From Cryptomeria japonica (taxonomy: Eukaryota; Streptophyta; Pinopsida; Cupressales; Cupressaceae): DNA of 64,000 bases. The position numbers and the translations under genes are program-made. Below, one piece after another: positions 34,230 through 46,800 of this stretch. A model generated the notes under the pieces. It was given only the letters and a program-made list of their open reading frames with translations. It made no database searches and was not told the origin of the DNA. Numbering within the stretch: position 1 is the first letter of the stretch; every line of letters starts with the position of its first letter. The stretch is from positions 647,470,920-647,534,919 of the forward strand of contig NC_081405.1 in NCBI RefSeq assembly GCF_030272615.1, read 5' to 3'.

Positions 34230-34967
34230 GCTTTCACTTTCTCAGGGTCCATCTTCAAACCATCCTAAATAGACTAACTCATCCTTCATGAAAGTATACT
34301 TCTTGATATTGATCAACAAATTTTCTTCTCTCAACCTCTACAAAACTTGTCTTAACTGCAACAAATGCTCCTCCCTTGTTTTACTGAAAATCAAAATGTC
34401 ATCCAAATACACAATAACAAATTTACCCAATAATTTCTTCAATACCTCATTCATCAGCCTCATGAAAGTACTTGGTACATTAGTCAATCCAAAAGGCATC
34501 ACCAACCATTCATATAGTCCTTCATTTTTCTTAAATGTTGTCTTCCACTCATCACCTTCTCTGATTCTGATATGATGATATCCACTCTTCAAATCTATCT
34601 CTGTAAAGTATTTTTTTCCACTTAAACAATCCATTATGTCATCCATCCAAGGCAAAGGAAACCAATATTTCATTGTGATCTTGTTTAATGTTGTTGAATC
34701 GGTACACATCCTCCATTCTCCATTATTCTTAGGTGCTAATACTGCTGGTACTGCACAAGGGCACAAACTCTCCCTAATAAAACCTTTCTTTAGAAACTCG
34801 TGCACATGTCTATTCAATTCTTCATTCTCTGTAAGTGTCAACCGATGTGCAACTTTTTTAGGCAAACTAGCTCTGGGAATCAAGTCCATGCAATGACTAA
34901 TACTTCTAACAGGTGGCAATCCATTAGGTACATTATCTGAAATGATGTCCTCATATTGTGTCAACAA
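34230..34967 (-). pseudogene. Gypsy reverse transcriptase
   Basis: Open for 209 codons from 34967 to 34338. It contains LKKGFIRESLCPCAVPAVLA, CTDSTTLNKITMKYWFPLP, FTEIDLKSGYHHIRI (first catalytic Asp), MPFGLTNVPSTFMRLMNEVL and FVIVYLDDILIFS (YLDD catalytic motif). CTDSTTLN replaces the more usual C-x-D-[YS]-R-x-[LI]-N block. This is the best-preserved domain of the element. Confidence 0.93.
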
Positions 34968-35860
34968 ATCTCTTATCTCTTCCAGGTTCTCTTCTTCCGG
35001 TTATGGTCTCTCAATCTTCTTAGGAATTAAGGCAAAACACACATTCTCATGTCCTAGTCCATCCATAAATTTCCTTCCATATACAAAACAGATTTTGGCA
35101 TTACAAACTTCATTCTTCAATGGTTCCTCCAAAGGTAACAAGGTTTGCTTCATCCCATTGGCCACAATAGTGTAATTATTATTCCTCCCATCATCTATTT
35201 CCTATCTATCAAACTACCAAGGTCTACCCAACAAAAGATCACAAATATCCATAGGCATAATATCACACAAAACTTCATTATGATAATTCCGAATTTTTAA
35301 TTTTACCAAACACTGTTCACTTACTAACAAATTATGTTCATCTTGAATCCAAGCTATCTAATAAGGCTTAGGGTGTTTTAACCTCTCCAATTTCAACTTA
35401 TTCACCATCTCCTTTGAAACAAGATTATCTGAACTACCACTATATACATAACAACTTTACAAAACTTACCGGATATCTTACATATGGTCTTGAATAGATT
35501 CTTCCTTTGCAAGGGTTCTTCATCTCCTTGATATGACACAAAGCTCTCCTCATAATTAACAACGCTCCATCTTTCGGTTTATCATCTGATTCGGTGGGGT
35601 TTTCTTCCACCACTATTTCTCTTCCAGTAGCCTTCGTCTTCTTACATTTGAATGCATGGTGTCCTCCTCCACACTTAAAGAAAGTTCCTCTAAATGTCCT
35701 CTTATCTTGTCTTCCAAAGTTCTCATTCCAGTAACCATCTGGTTCTCTCCTCTGGTAGAAATTTCTATCATCCTTTCGGTATGAATTACCTTCTTTGCTC
35801 ACTTCCTTGTCCTTGTTCTGATCTATACTAGTTCCTCTTCCTCTGGTAAAACCTCCACCT
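34968..35860 (-). pseudogene. Gypsy gag C-terminus and protease region
   Basis: The open frame 35802-35440 is basic (KEGNSYRKDDRNFYQRREPD) and includes a damaged zinc knuckle, FFKCGGGHHAFKCKK, in which the first Cys has become Phe. Downstream to 34968 the protease region is broken by many stops and I could not place its active-site DSG or DTG with confidence. Confidence 0.7.
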
Positions 35861-36530
35861 CTACCTCTCTATCTTTGCTCATGTCTTTTATTCAATTTTT
35901 CTTTAGCCTTTAGTGCATACTGGTAAACCTCTTCAACACTCTCCAATTTGATCATACTGAGCTCATCTTGTATAGACATCCACATGTTTGGATCTGATGT
36001 TCAACTTGTAAAATGCTTTGGTGTACTCCTTCACACTAGATTCCTTCTGTCTCAGGTTCTACAACTTCCAGAACAAATCCACTTGATAACTTGTCAGAAC
36101 AAACTTTGATTTCAACTTAGAAATCATCTGATTCCATTTCTTAATCTTTTCTGTACCCCTTCTTTGTCTATCAACTTTTAAATTCTCCCACCAAAGGGAT
36201 GCATGACCTTTCAACCGGGTATAGGCATATTTCACCTTCCTCTCTTCTACAGTGTTTTCAAAATCAAAATACTTCTCCATCTCTGAGATCCAATCCATCA
36301 ATTCATCTAAATCTAGATTCCCATCATATTTCGGTAGGGTAAACTGAGGTTTATTGTTTGCCCTACTTAAAACCCTTAAAAATATTTCTTCAGCTGGATC
36401 AACCATTGGTAGGTTTACTTGTTCTACCCGAGCTTCTTCTCCTTTGCTTACATCTTCAATATGTTAGCCTCTTCTCTGGGTTGTCTCCATGTCTTATAAC
36501 TGGGCTTCTATTCATTGCAACATCTCCATC
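35861..36530 (-). pseudogene. Gypsy gag capsid
   Basis: The open part 36406-36059 shows the retrotransposon gag fold signature: FTLPKYDGNLDLDELMDWIS, VEERKVKYAYTRLKGHASLW and WENL. Frame continues upstream to about 36526 (MEMLQ) with stops, and downstream with SVKEYTKAFYKLN. Stops are scattered. Confidence 0.85.
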
Positions 36531-36679
36531 ACAATAGGGTATGCATTCCCACATGCTCCACCATTTCTAGTTCCTTTTCACACCATCTATTCATGCTAGT
36601 CCTCTGCAATTGCAGGTTGGATCCACAATCTGCCACCCTACAACAAAATTTAAGACACAACCTCCAAAATGAAACTTCA

Positions 36680-36690
36680 CTCTGATACCA
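36680..36690 (-). promoter_or_regulatory. Gypsy primer-binding site (initiator-Met tRNA)
   Basis: In element orientation TGGTATCAGAG begins two bases after the 5' LTR end. It matches the iMet-tRNA primer used by many plant LTR retrotransposons. Confidence 0.88.
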
Positions 36691-36692
36691 CT

Positions 36693-37498
36693 CGAAGAAG
36701 TCACCGGTGAGGAGGGACCTTAAGGAGATCAATTCAGACCAATCAGTAAGAGTAAACACAACGGAAACACACATATATGATAGAGGCAATGCAAAACAAA
36801 TAGTTTTATTGCATGAAATTAGATTACATCTAACCGATAACAACTAGGTTATAACATATCGGCACACATGCCTGGTAGAATAGATCACAACTAGGACCTT
36901 GAATCGAAAGATCTATCTTCTAGGCATAGTCTATCTATCTGATATTATGATTAATTCCAATTTATTCTAATTTTAAAGCATGATTATAAATATATATATC
37001 GATTCAAAGGATCCAATCAGCCCAAAAGAGATCAAAACCTGAAGAACAAGACCTAACATGCAAAATGAACAAGGTCAGCCTCCTCCAAGAGATTCCTCTA
37101 GAAAATCCAAAGGATGAAACGTAGATCATAGAAAAAGGTCGACCACATGCTAAGGAGCATTGAAATCAAATCTCAAGGCTCCGCAAGCTTTGGAATAGGT
37201 TCTGGTAGATCACCAAAATAGGTCCCAGGAAACCGGTAACAAAGGAACTACTGGTAAGAAGAAACTATCATGAAAACTGATAGTGATATCTTGTCGATAA
37301 GTGATCCAAATATGATTTGGTTTGAAAGAAAGAAAGATGATCAAGTCTTCAAGTAGAATCCAAATCCACAAGATTCGGTGAGCCAAAACTGGGACATAGA
37401 GAAAAAGGAAAACTGAAACTGCAAATAGAAAACAAAATAGAAAGGAAAATGTTTTTTTGGTTGATGCAAGATTGTTGTAAACCAGGGATGCTCCTACA
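36693..37498 (-). repeat. Gypsy 5' LTR, 806 bp
   Basis: It matches the 3' LTR but has an extra stretch near 37153-37192 ('aatctcaaggctccgcaagc' region) that the 3' copy lacks. Divergence between the two LTRs is roughly 15 percent by eye, so the insertion is old. Confidence 0.88.
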
Positions 37499-38716
37499 TC
37501 AAAGTGACATTTTGTTAAATTGTAAAAGAAAATAAAATGATATGTTAATTAAGTGATCAGACGTGACTCTTTGTATCCAAGTGTGTATATCTAAATGCTA
37601 TTGAAATAGTAATGGTCTGAAGCTTACCGCTTCCTTCATTTTTATAAGAAGGAAACCAAGATTGATAAAAAAAATATAGATATTTTTTAGAGGAAAAGGA
37701 ATGGCTCATATTGTAAAGAAATATTTTTCAAAGTGGCAATAGAAAGGATGCATCTCAATTGGTACTGAATTTTTGGTTTCAATTATTTTGTTGTGTTAAC
37801 TAATTAATATTATTTAGTTATCTAAAATTTGTTCTTCTTTCTTGTCATATGAATTGGCGCATCATGTATATGAATAATTTGTCGAGGGAAGTTCATACCT
37901 CTTTGTGATTTCTTTAATTTGTTTCTTCAAGGAATAATTAAAATCATTTAAAGAAGATCACAGTAACTTGAAAGAATCAATTGGATCATAAATAATAATT
38001 GGGTAGTTAGGTCGCTTGCATATTTATGCAAGGTATAAGAATTAAAGTTGCAAGATAATCAGAACCCCAACTAGTAAAGGAAGTACATATCATTCCCAAA
38101 TATGACTCTATTACCCTTTGGATAAGGCATCGACCATTTGATTCCTCGTACAAATCCATAATTTATACATATATGTATTTCACTGTCAATCATAGGAGTA
38201 GGAGAAAATATTAGATTCTTGATTCTTGTTTTCCACTCTCATGCCAGTGGTGAATAGATGATAAATAGGATAAGTAAATTAAACTATTAATCAAATAAAT
38301 CACCAAAAATTATGTGAGGTATAATCTTCTTAAGCATCATTGATTGATTTTACAGAAGTAATATACAATGATGATATAGATTCACCCACCTCAATATAGC
38401 AAAACTAAAAGTGCATAAGAAGTCAATCACATTTAGGATTGATTCTTGTTCATTGGCCAAATCCAATGTTGAACCTAATCATAAAGCTTGGCATAGTTTT
38501 AGGGTCTTACAATCTTCTGATTTGGGAACCAACATATTGGTGACTCTATTGGGGATATTATGTGTAACTTTCATCTCAAGACTCCAGAAAAATCTGAAGT
38601 TTCATAATTTATCCCTTTTTTAACAAAAGGTCATGAATCTAGTCAAAAGCTCTGTGATCAGTAATATTTAAAAAATATTGTATGATTGACTTGAAATAGA
38701 GTTCACATCGAATTGG
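37499..38716. other. AT-rich stretch, no gene seen
   Basis: Non-coding AT-rich DNA. No repeat or coding feature that I can support. Confidence 0.45.
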
Positions 38717-39420
38717 TTGGGTTCTAGAAATTTGATTATTAGAGTTAATCCTCATATGTTTGGTAGAAGATCTCTACATCAAGGGCATCTAAATATAGGT
38801 AAAAACAAAATGTCTCAAAGATGGTCTAAAGAGAATAAAAATAACTCTCCATATAGATTTTACAAATCAAATAATAATGAAGGAAATTTTTCAGAGGACC
38901 CCATAACAACAGATGCACACCAAACCCCTCATAATGTGCAAGGGGATTTTTTTGGGACAATAATTTGGGAGATATTATGATGATCAAAATGGATTTTATA
39001 CCCAGAATAGTGAAAGATTTTGTCCAAGAGATTTTCATACTTCTGTAGTAACTGATGAACAACACATGGTTACATTTAGACTGGATCCTAAAAAGTTGAA
39101 AGAAATTGAGGTTCATCTAGACTAGGGAGAATGAAGCAAGAAGGGACTATGAAGAAAGAATAACCAACCAAAGTGGTTTCTATAGGGGCGATGAGGTAAA
39201 TATGCATGGGCATTGGAATTTTTGTCCACTAGAATAGAAAACACAACAATTGAGATGGTTCACTGATGCCCATGGTGTGTCTACCAAGAAAGGACAAATT
39301 GATGAGGAATTGCAAAAAGAGATACCAAAAAATGCTAGCACAAGTTGAAAGACTTAGAAGTTAGTGAGGCAAAAAGAGGCCTTGGCTCAAAAGCTACTTC
39401 AATGAAATTCACAATATGGA
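38717..39420 (+). pseudogene. Unrecognised coding-like fragment
   Basis: 87 open codons at 38717-38980 (polar, Asn/Lys/Arg/Ser-rich, WSKENKNNSPYRFYKSNNNE) are followed in a shifted frame by DDQNGFYTQNSERFCPRDFH and HMVTFRLDPKKLKEIEVHLD to about 39122, then broken frames. The composition resembles the low-complexity linker of a gag or a plant gene of unknown function. It ends at the LTR of C3. Function not recognised. Confidence 0.35.
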
Positions 39421-39430
39421 CCTTGTTATA

Positions 39431-40495
39431 TGTTGCAAATGTGAAGATGATTGATGTTTCAGTATGGTTATCATTGATGTCAATGTACTAACTTTTGGAC
39501 ATGTGTTCAAACCTATTGCAGATATATATATTCATGATATGTTGGAAAGTTGTTTGACATTGCTTTGAGATTCATCTTTTGTGGTTTGATGGTCTAGAAG
39601 GTATTTTTCAGAAGTCTATGATGTGATGATGATGCTTATCCAACAGGGTTAATAGTGCTTCACATCTTCAGTTCTTTTGTTGATTCTGGTTTTATGCTTC
39701 TAGAGCATGTATCTTTATTATTCTCTTTTGGCATGTGTTTTTGTGCTCCAAAATTGTTCTTACTTGGTTCAGTTAACCCTGGATGTTTTATCTTTTGGTC
39801 TGGTGCTTGCGGCATTTGATAGTGTGTTGTTGCATTATGTTGTGGTCTAATTTTCATTCCTCTCCACTGCATGAATGCTTAGTGAAGACCTATTTTTGAA
39901 TTATGATTTATTGTCTCCTTAGTCGACTTGAAAAATCTATTTTGGAGATCAATATATATATATAAAGATCACTTATAATAAAAAATCAAGAAGAAGGTTT
40001 GTAGAAGGAAGCTGATTATAAGAGGAATATCTATCTTTTGTGATGCAAAGTGGTTGATCAGTATGATTATTTGTTGATGTTGTTTGGAACTAGTGGTGGT
40101 GAGCCTAAGGTTTCTTTTAGCATTACAATGGAGTGGTAGTTGTGCCTTTTTGTGGTGGGATTTGTTTTTCTCTAGGTAGTGAACCTTCCCTTTTTTCGGG
40201 TGGTTTTATTCATATAGTGAGAAATTCTGGCAATGAGCCATCTTGTAAAAATCACCTTAACCTTGTCACCCTAATAGGTGTTTTTATTCTGAGAACTAAC
40301 ATTCTTCATGGTTTTCCCCTCCTTGGGTTTTCCATGTCATATCTAGTGTCTCTTGTGTGTGTTCTTTTCATGTTATCATCTGTTCATGGCTATGCAACAA
40401 AAAATTTAATTTGTTTGATTAGTTTTTGTGAAAAAATTAATATGTTTAATTAACAGTTGATTCACCCCCCCCTTAGTTGTCCAGATCATTCAACA
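39431..40495 (+). repeat. C3 5' LTR, 1065 bp
   Basis: It starts TGTTGCAAATGTG and ends ATCATTCAACA, two bases before the primer-binding site. Near its 3' end it has a C-tract (TTCACCCCCCCCTTAG) in a partial palindrome like that of C1 and C2. Confidence 0.88.
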
Positions 40496-40497
40496 AT

Positions 40498-40509
40498 TGG
40501 TATCAAAGC
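40498..40509 (+). promoter_or_regulatory. C3 primer-binding site (initiator-Met tRNA)
   Basis: TGGTATCAAAGC, one base different from TGGTATCAGAGC, two bases downstream of the LTR. Confidence 0.85.
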
Positions 40510-40551
40510 TTTGGTTCCTAAAAAGTGATACTAACTACTCGAGAAGATCTA

Positions 40552-41390
40552 ATGACACATAAATTAACTATCCCTACCTTTGAAGGATGTGACTATAGTT
40601 TCTGGAAAGTAAAGATATGAGGATATTTTATTTCTCTAAGTTACAAGACCTGAAAGGTTGTGGAGACTATGTATTTGACACTGACAAATAGACCTACTAC
40701 ACCAAATGAGATTGAAGCCTATGAAGAAAATGAGTGAGCAAGGTATGCTATCTTTAGTGCCTTATCTAAATCTAAATTAGTAAAGGTTGTTTCTTTAAAT
40801 AGTACTTATGAAGTTTGGGAAAATTTGAAAAGTATTTATGAAGGAAATGAAAGAGTTAAGCTATCTAAGATGCAGACTACTAAGGGAACTTATGAAAATT
40901 TGATAATGGAAGAAGGTGAAGGAGTTGTGAGCTACTTTCTGAAGGTTGATATTGCTATGAATGAGATCAAATATCTTGGTGGTGTTTTGGATGAGAAGGA
41001 CATGTAATGCAAAAGATCAAGAGAACCTTACTAGAGAGTTACAATGACAAAATGTTAGCTATTGAAGAAACCTATGATCCAACACAATTCACTAGAGAAC
41101 AATTTTTTGGCACACTAATTGCATTTGAGATGAGGAAGTTTGGTAGAGAGAAAGAAACATCATAAATGACCTTTAAAGCATCAAAAGATGCAAAAGAAGA
41201 TTCAGATGATGAGAGCCTGGATGAGATGAAAGCCAACTTTGTGAGAAAACTGAAGAGGGAAACTGACAAGTATAAAGGTATGTTACCCCTTAAATGTTTT
41301 AACTGTGGAAAGATTGGTTATTATGCATCTAGATGTCTTAAAAGAGGATCAAAACATAATTTAAGGGATAACAAAGGAAAATAATAAGAA
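40552..41390 (+). pseudogene. C3 gag
   Basis: ATG at 40552 (MTHKLTIPTFEGCDYSFWKV), then UBN2-type capsid with an open part at 40825-41007 (YEGNERVKLSKMQTTKGTYE). The zinc knuckle CFNCGKIGYYASRC (about 41299-41340) has Tyr in place of the zinc-binding His. Stops at about 40618, 40735 and 41005 and frameshifts around 41010-41160 break it. Confidence 0.85.
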
Positions 41391-41399
41391 AACCTATTA

Positions 41400-41770
41400 T
41401 GTTAGAGATGATGCTAGTATTTCAGATGATGAGTCGGATTATGAGCGTGGAGATTGTTTGTTCATGGTAAAGAAAGAAGGACCTAAATCTAATAACTCTA
41501 AAATTGTTGAGACTGTTCCTTCAGCATTGCATGTTATGAGAGATAGAAATGATTTGGTTGATTGATAGTGGATTTTTAAATCATATGATTGGTGACAAAA
41601 GTAAGTTTGTAAAACTTAAAAAATATGATGGTGGTTCTATTAGATTTGGAGATGATCAGAGTGCTCAAATTGTTGGAATTAGTTCTATTACCTTTGATGG
41701 AAAGCATAGTACTAACAATGTTTACTATGTAATAGGATTGCATCATAATTTTTGAGTGTTGGAAAGATGT
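41400..41770 (+). pseudogene. C3 aspartic protease domain
   Basis: The frame 41549-41755 has IWLIDSGFLNHMIGD (DSG active site) and then GSIRFGDDQSAQIVG. It is preceded by an acidic linker (DDASISDDESDYE). Confidence 0.85.
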
Positions 41771-42600
41771 GCGAAAATGGTTAGAATTTGTTGTCTTTCA
41801 AGATGGTGGCTATAAGATCCAGAAGAGATTCAAAACTATTATTTCTATAGGGAAAAAGACTAGTGGAAACATGTATCAATTAGAACTTGCTACAGGACAT
41901 TGGTTATTATCACAGTTCAATGAGAGTTGTCTTTGGCACCAGAGGATGTGTTAGAGATTTACCTGGATTGACTAAACCAGATAACAATATTTGCAAGGAA
42001 TGTGAAATGGGAAAGCAAACAAAAGTAACATTCAGAGGACAGGAACAATATCCTATCGGATTGCTAGATCTAATACACATAGACCTATGTGGTCCGACCA
42101 AAAAAAGGAGCTTACAAGGTGAGAGGTATTTTATGCACTTAATTGATGATCATTCTAGATTGACTTGGGTTTCATTTCTAAGAGAAAATTCAGAAGCATT
42201 ATAAAAGTTTAATATATTTAAAGCTAGAGTTGAGAATGAAGAAGATAAGAGAATTCAATGTCTGATATCTGATAGAGGAGAAGAATTTATTTTTGATGAT
42301 TTTAATACTTTCTATGAGAAATATGGAATTAGAAGATAATTATCAGTTCCTAGGACACCTTAGCAGAATAGAGTAGTTGAAAGGATGAACAAGGCTATTC
42401 AAGAGGTGGCAAGAACTATGATCAAGGAAGCAAATCTACAAGAATTTTATTGGAGAGAAGCTATACACACTAATAGAGTTTTATTCACAAAGAAATTTGG
42501 GAAAACATCATGTGAACTATGGTATGCAAGAATCCCATCTGTGAAGTATTTCAAAGTTTTTGGAAGCACTTGCTATATCTAGAGAAATGAAAGAAACCTT
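41770..42600 (+). pseudogene. C3 integrase domain
   Basis: Zinc-binding remnants (LWHQRM, ICKECEMGKQ) are followed by LIDDHSRLTWVSFLRENSEA, a stop at 42201, SDRGEEFIFDDFNTF, stops near 42340 and 42361, and VVERMNKAIQEVARTMIKEA. The D, D and E of the catalytic triad are all still encoded. Confidence 0.87.
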
Positions 42601-42939
42601 GGAAAGTTTGATAGAAGAGTAGATGAAGGTACAATTTTTTTAGTTATTCTACAAAGAGAAAAGCTTATAGATTTTATAACAAGAGATTGAACAAAATTGT
42701 TGAAAGTGCAAATGTGAAGGTTGATGAGAACATTTCAAAGGAGGCTATTATTCAAGCAAGGTATGAATCTGATGAGGAAGAATATAAGAACACAGAAGAA
42801 GAGAGGTAGAAAGAAACTCGGGCTGCTCTGGCAACTATTCTAATGACCCTGAGGTATGTGTAGAAGAATCATTCTAAGAATCAAATCATAGGAGTTAAAA
42901 ACAAAGGAGTCATTACAAGAAGCAAAGTTGTTGAAGAAC

Positions 42940-43804
42940 AAGTTCTTTTGTGCTTACATTCTAAGGCTGAACCTAAAACAATTAAATAAGTTTGCAAAGA
43001 TCAGAATTGGACGAAAGCTATGATGGAAAAGCTGAATCAAATTGAAAAAAATCAAACTTGGGAATTGGTTCCTAGACCAGCAGATAAGAACGTTATTGAA
43101 ACAAAGTGGGTGTTCCAGAATAAACTGGATGAAGATGGTCAGCTTGTAAGAAACAAAACAAGATTGGTATGCAAAGGTTACACACAAGTTGAACAGATTG
43201 ATTTTGAAGAAACTTATGCTCCTGTTACTAGAATGGAGGCTATTAGGATGTTTATGTCTTTTGTAGCATATAACTATTTCAAAGTTTATCAAATGGATGT
43301 GAATTCAACATTTTTGAATGGAGAATTAAAAGAAGAAGTCTATGTATTGAACAAATAGAAGGATTTAAGCTATTAGATGATCCAGATGTTGTAAATTGTA
43401 GATTGAGAAAGGTGATGTATGGATTGAAGCAAGCACCTAGAGCCTGGTATGGATGGTTAGATAAGCATCTACTAAATCAAGGATTTCAAAAAGGATCAGT
43501 TGATAGCAATCTCTACTTGAAAGTTGAATCAAGTAAGATCTTAATTGTTGTTGTTTATGTGGATATTAGCGCCAATGATGATATGTGCAAGCAATTTTCT
43601 AGTGAGATGTAGAAGGAATTTGAAATGTTTATGATTGGTGAGTTGAATTTCTTTCTTGGATTACAAGTAAAATAGAACAGTAAAGGTATTTTCATTTCTC
43701 AATCAAAATGTGTTCATGAACTGTGGAAGAAGTTTGGATTGGAGAACTCCAAATCGGTATGGGCTCCCATGACTACCAGATGCAAGTTGATTAATGATAA
43801 CAAG
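42940..43804 (+). pseudogene. C3 reverse transcriptase (catalytic motif damaged)
   Basis: 43020-43358 reads [60 protein letters not shown]; 43403-43612 continues KVMYGLKQAPRAWYGWLDKH. The active-site region is VVYVDISANDD, where related elements have YVDDI: a small deletion has removed the second Asp. Coding homology stops at about 43804 at the edge of the unrelated insert. Confidence 0.88.
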
Positions 43805-46800
43805 TGTAAGACCCCGCCTCATTAAAGACTAGTGTAACCTTAAGTTTCAAATACATCTAAACTAATTAGGTTAAATATTTGGTTATGTGCCTATTGTACT
43901 AGTTAAATTCCTATATATGTTTTCTCATTCCTTGAAGTGCTTTGAATAAAATTCAATTTAATCTAGAATGATAATTGAACAATCCTCGTGATCAAATACA
44001 TAAGGGGAATTGATAGCTCTTGTATTAAATTCTTGAAATATTATTATAACGAAATGTATACACATTAGAATTATTTGATATGATCACCATTACAAGATAA
44101 AATTGGGATGTCAAACAAATGGTTTACAAATTGTGAGTATTTAGCTAACAATTAGTATAAATTATTACTATGACCTAATTATGTCATTGGTTGTATTGTG
44201 TGGGAAAGGAAGTGTGCTAATGGAATAATTGAGAGACATCAAGACCAAACTAAATACCCCTTTTGGGAAGTCCCAAGTGTAGCCTTAACTAGAGAATTGG
44301 GAGTATTATTGTTAAGATGGTTGTGTCTTGGCCTTAATAATGTGGGTCTACTTTAAATATGTTTTGGGGATAATTGATTGGTGATGTTTAAGTTAGGTTA
44401 GGGTATGGAGAACCTTAGTTAAGTCCAACCCCGTATGAGTCTTTGTATGGGTCCTTAAAGGGTGTTGTTTGGTCAATTTTCTTAATCCTTGTGCAAAAAT
44501 AGGGCCCTAAGGTCAATGCCTTGGGGTTGGGGACCTCTATGACATGTGATATTGTCCTTTGGGCTTGATGGGACCTTTCAAAAGCCCACTTGTTTGATAG
44601 TGATGAGTTAGGGTCTGAGAGAGAGTGTATAGGGTTGATATCTCTATATATCTTGGAAAATGGAAGAGAAGGCCATTACCCCCTTCTCCTAATGGAGAAA
44701 TTTTGCTTGTGGAAGAAGATGGAGCTTTTGCATAAGGATATGAAAGATCAAGTTAGAGATTATATAGAGATAAGTTATTTTCTCCCTCTCATGCAAAGTT
44801 TTGGTATCAATGGCTTGCAAATGTATTGATAGTCAATAAAGTGGATTAGAGAGGGAGTGCTGGATAGTTTTGTGGTGTCATAAGAGTATGTATTAGAAAA
44901 AAGTGATTCTTCACCATTGATCATTATGGTGCATTATATCTTTACTTGCTCGGGGGTATGGCTAGGACCTTTGAAGTCTCATGATGCCATTATGGATGGG
45001 AGGAGAGCAAGCCTTCAATTGTTTGTTTTCGTTAATTATATCTTTAATGGAAAATCATATGTTTGTCTTGAAAATGGTAGTTCCTAAGTGTTGCTGATGC
45101 TATGCATAGTGTAAGGGAAAAGCAAATCTTGTTTTGTCTTTTTTTTCTTGAAATTTTCAAACACTGAAATGTATGATAATTGATAATGGAAGCTTAGGAA
45201 ATTATTCAATGTGCTTGAAAAAAGAAAAGAAGGGGATTATTACGTAAGGATTGCATTTTGTTATGAGCAAGCCTACATTTGATATGTTACTTTGTTTCAT
45301 CTCTAAAAGGTAAAAGAAAGTTTAAAAATGATTTGTTTTAAAAAGGGAAGGATACTTGTGTGTAAGAGCAAGTCTTGCCGAAATTCTACTTGTGTTATTT
45401 TGAATGAATTCTCTATGATTATAACGATTTCATATTGTTAAAAAGAAAAGGAAGAGATAATAAGTGAATCTGTGTCATCTAACCTTAAAACAGGCTACCA
45501 GTGGTCGTGCATAGTCGTAATTTAGGAGGGAAGAATGTAGTAAAATTTACTTTAATATGAGTACCGAGTGCTTTCAGAATGTAAACATTTTACATTGGTG
45601 GGAAAGAGTCATATTTTAACCAAGGAGTTGGTTTATACAATGGGAGCACATAGGATGGTGCGGGTATAGGGAAATTTCTTGATAATGATAGATGAAAACT
45701 AATGATTGGAAGTAGCCATAAGATTCTGCTGCTATCATACACCTAACTCCTCATTCAAACAGACACTGTGAGACATGTGAATTGTGTTAAAAAGAAAAAG
45801 AATCTCTTATTGATTGAATGATTGTAATTACATAATTAGTATATTTATATTTTTTAAAAATATATTAAAATAATGTTGAAGAAATATCATATAATTGTGT
45901 TGCATGTTTATTAGTTGTCAAGAAGGACATAAAGCTAAATAATGCTGCATTTTTTCATTCTCATTAAAGATGTAACAGTTTCATATACTTAGAAACAAAT
46001 GACAATGATTCTATTTTTTCCAGAGTAATAAAATAATACTTATAGAGAAACTGAAACATGGTCATCTACAAGTCAAATTAATTCAAAATCAATTTTTTGA
46101 TAACCAGTATATCTATATTTAAAAATTATAGGTAAATTATGGCCAGCGATATCTTATAATAGATGGAAATGGAATTTGGATTCATTAGATACTCACAATG
46201 CCACTTTGATTTTATTGATTGTTCCCTTTTAAATATTATGCCCCTCTTCTACTATCATTTGAATGTAACAGTTTCATATAGTTGAAAACAAGTGGTGAAG
46301 GTTCTATTTCATGCATTTACCATTGGATAGATCTAATATATAAACAAACCAGAAGTAATAAGTGCCAGACGTTATAAATAGAAGAAGATAGATAACTGCA
46401 TGTATGTGCCAATCTTGGATGTGATGCATTTACAATGTTGGATTCAAAGTCTGTATAAAATCTGTATGTATGCAATATTAAATACAACAAAATGTATAGA
46501 AGTGAAAATAAAAAATAAAAAATACAGAAATGAATGAAATCTGGAAGTTCTTATTTTGACAATAGCAAATGAATTAATGTCCATCCTGACAAAACCACAA
46601 GAAGACAACAATTAAGTACATGTATTATTTTACACAGGTGTAGAATTTTTATTAGAGTTCTAAAATCTTAAAAAAATAATAAATGAAAAAAAATTAAAAT
46701 AAATCATTTTTATAATAAAATCTATCATGTGTTTTTAAAACTAAAAAGAAAGTTTCTTTTATAATTAACAAGTGATAATTCTATTATTTTGTTTTATAAG

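Larger units (their letters stand above)
31360..37498 (-). mobile_element. Ty3/gypsy chromovirus
   Basis: Element orientation is minus: 5' LTR 37498-36693, PBS, gag, protease, RT, RNase H, integrase, chromodomain, 3' LTR 32130-31360. The order RT-RNH-IN and the C-terminal chromodomain place it among the chromoviruses. The flanks (AAGTA left, TCAAA right) do not form a matching 5-bp duplication, so recombination between copies or flank mutation is possible. Stops throughout pol make it inactive. Confidence 0.92.

Noticed and set aside
44590-44829. 79-codon open frame in the AT-rich block
   Set aside because: Short, no motif, and surrounded by non-coding DNA; within expectation by chance.
43805-45540. 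An LTR starting TGTAAGACCCC
   Set aside because: No matching second copy, PBS, PPT or CA terminus could be found, so it is described only as an unassigned block.
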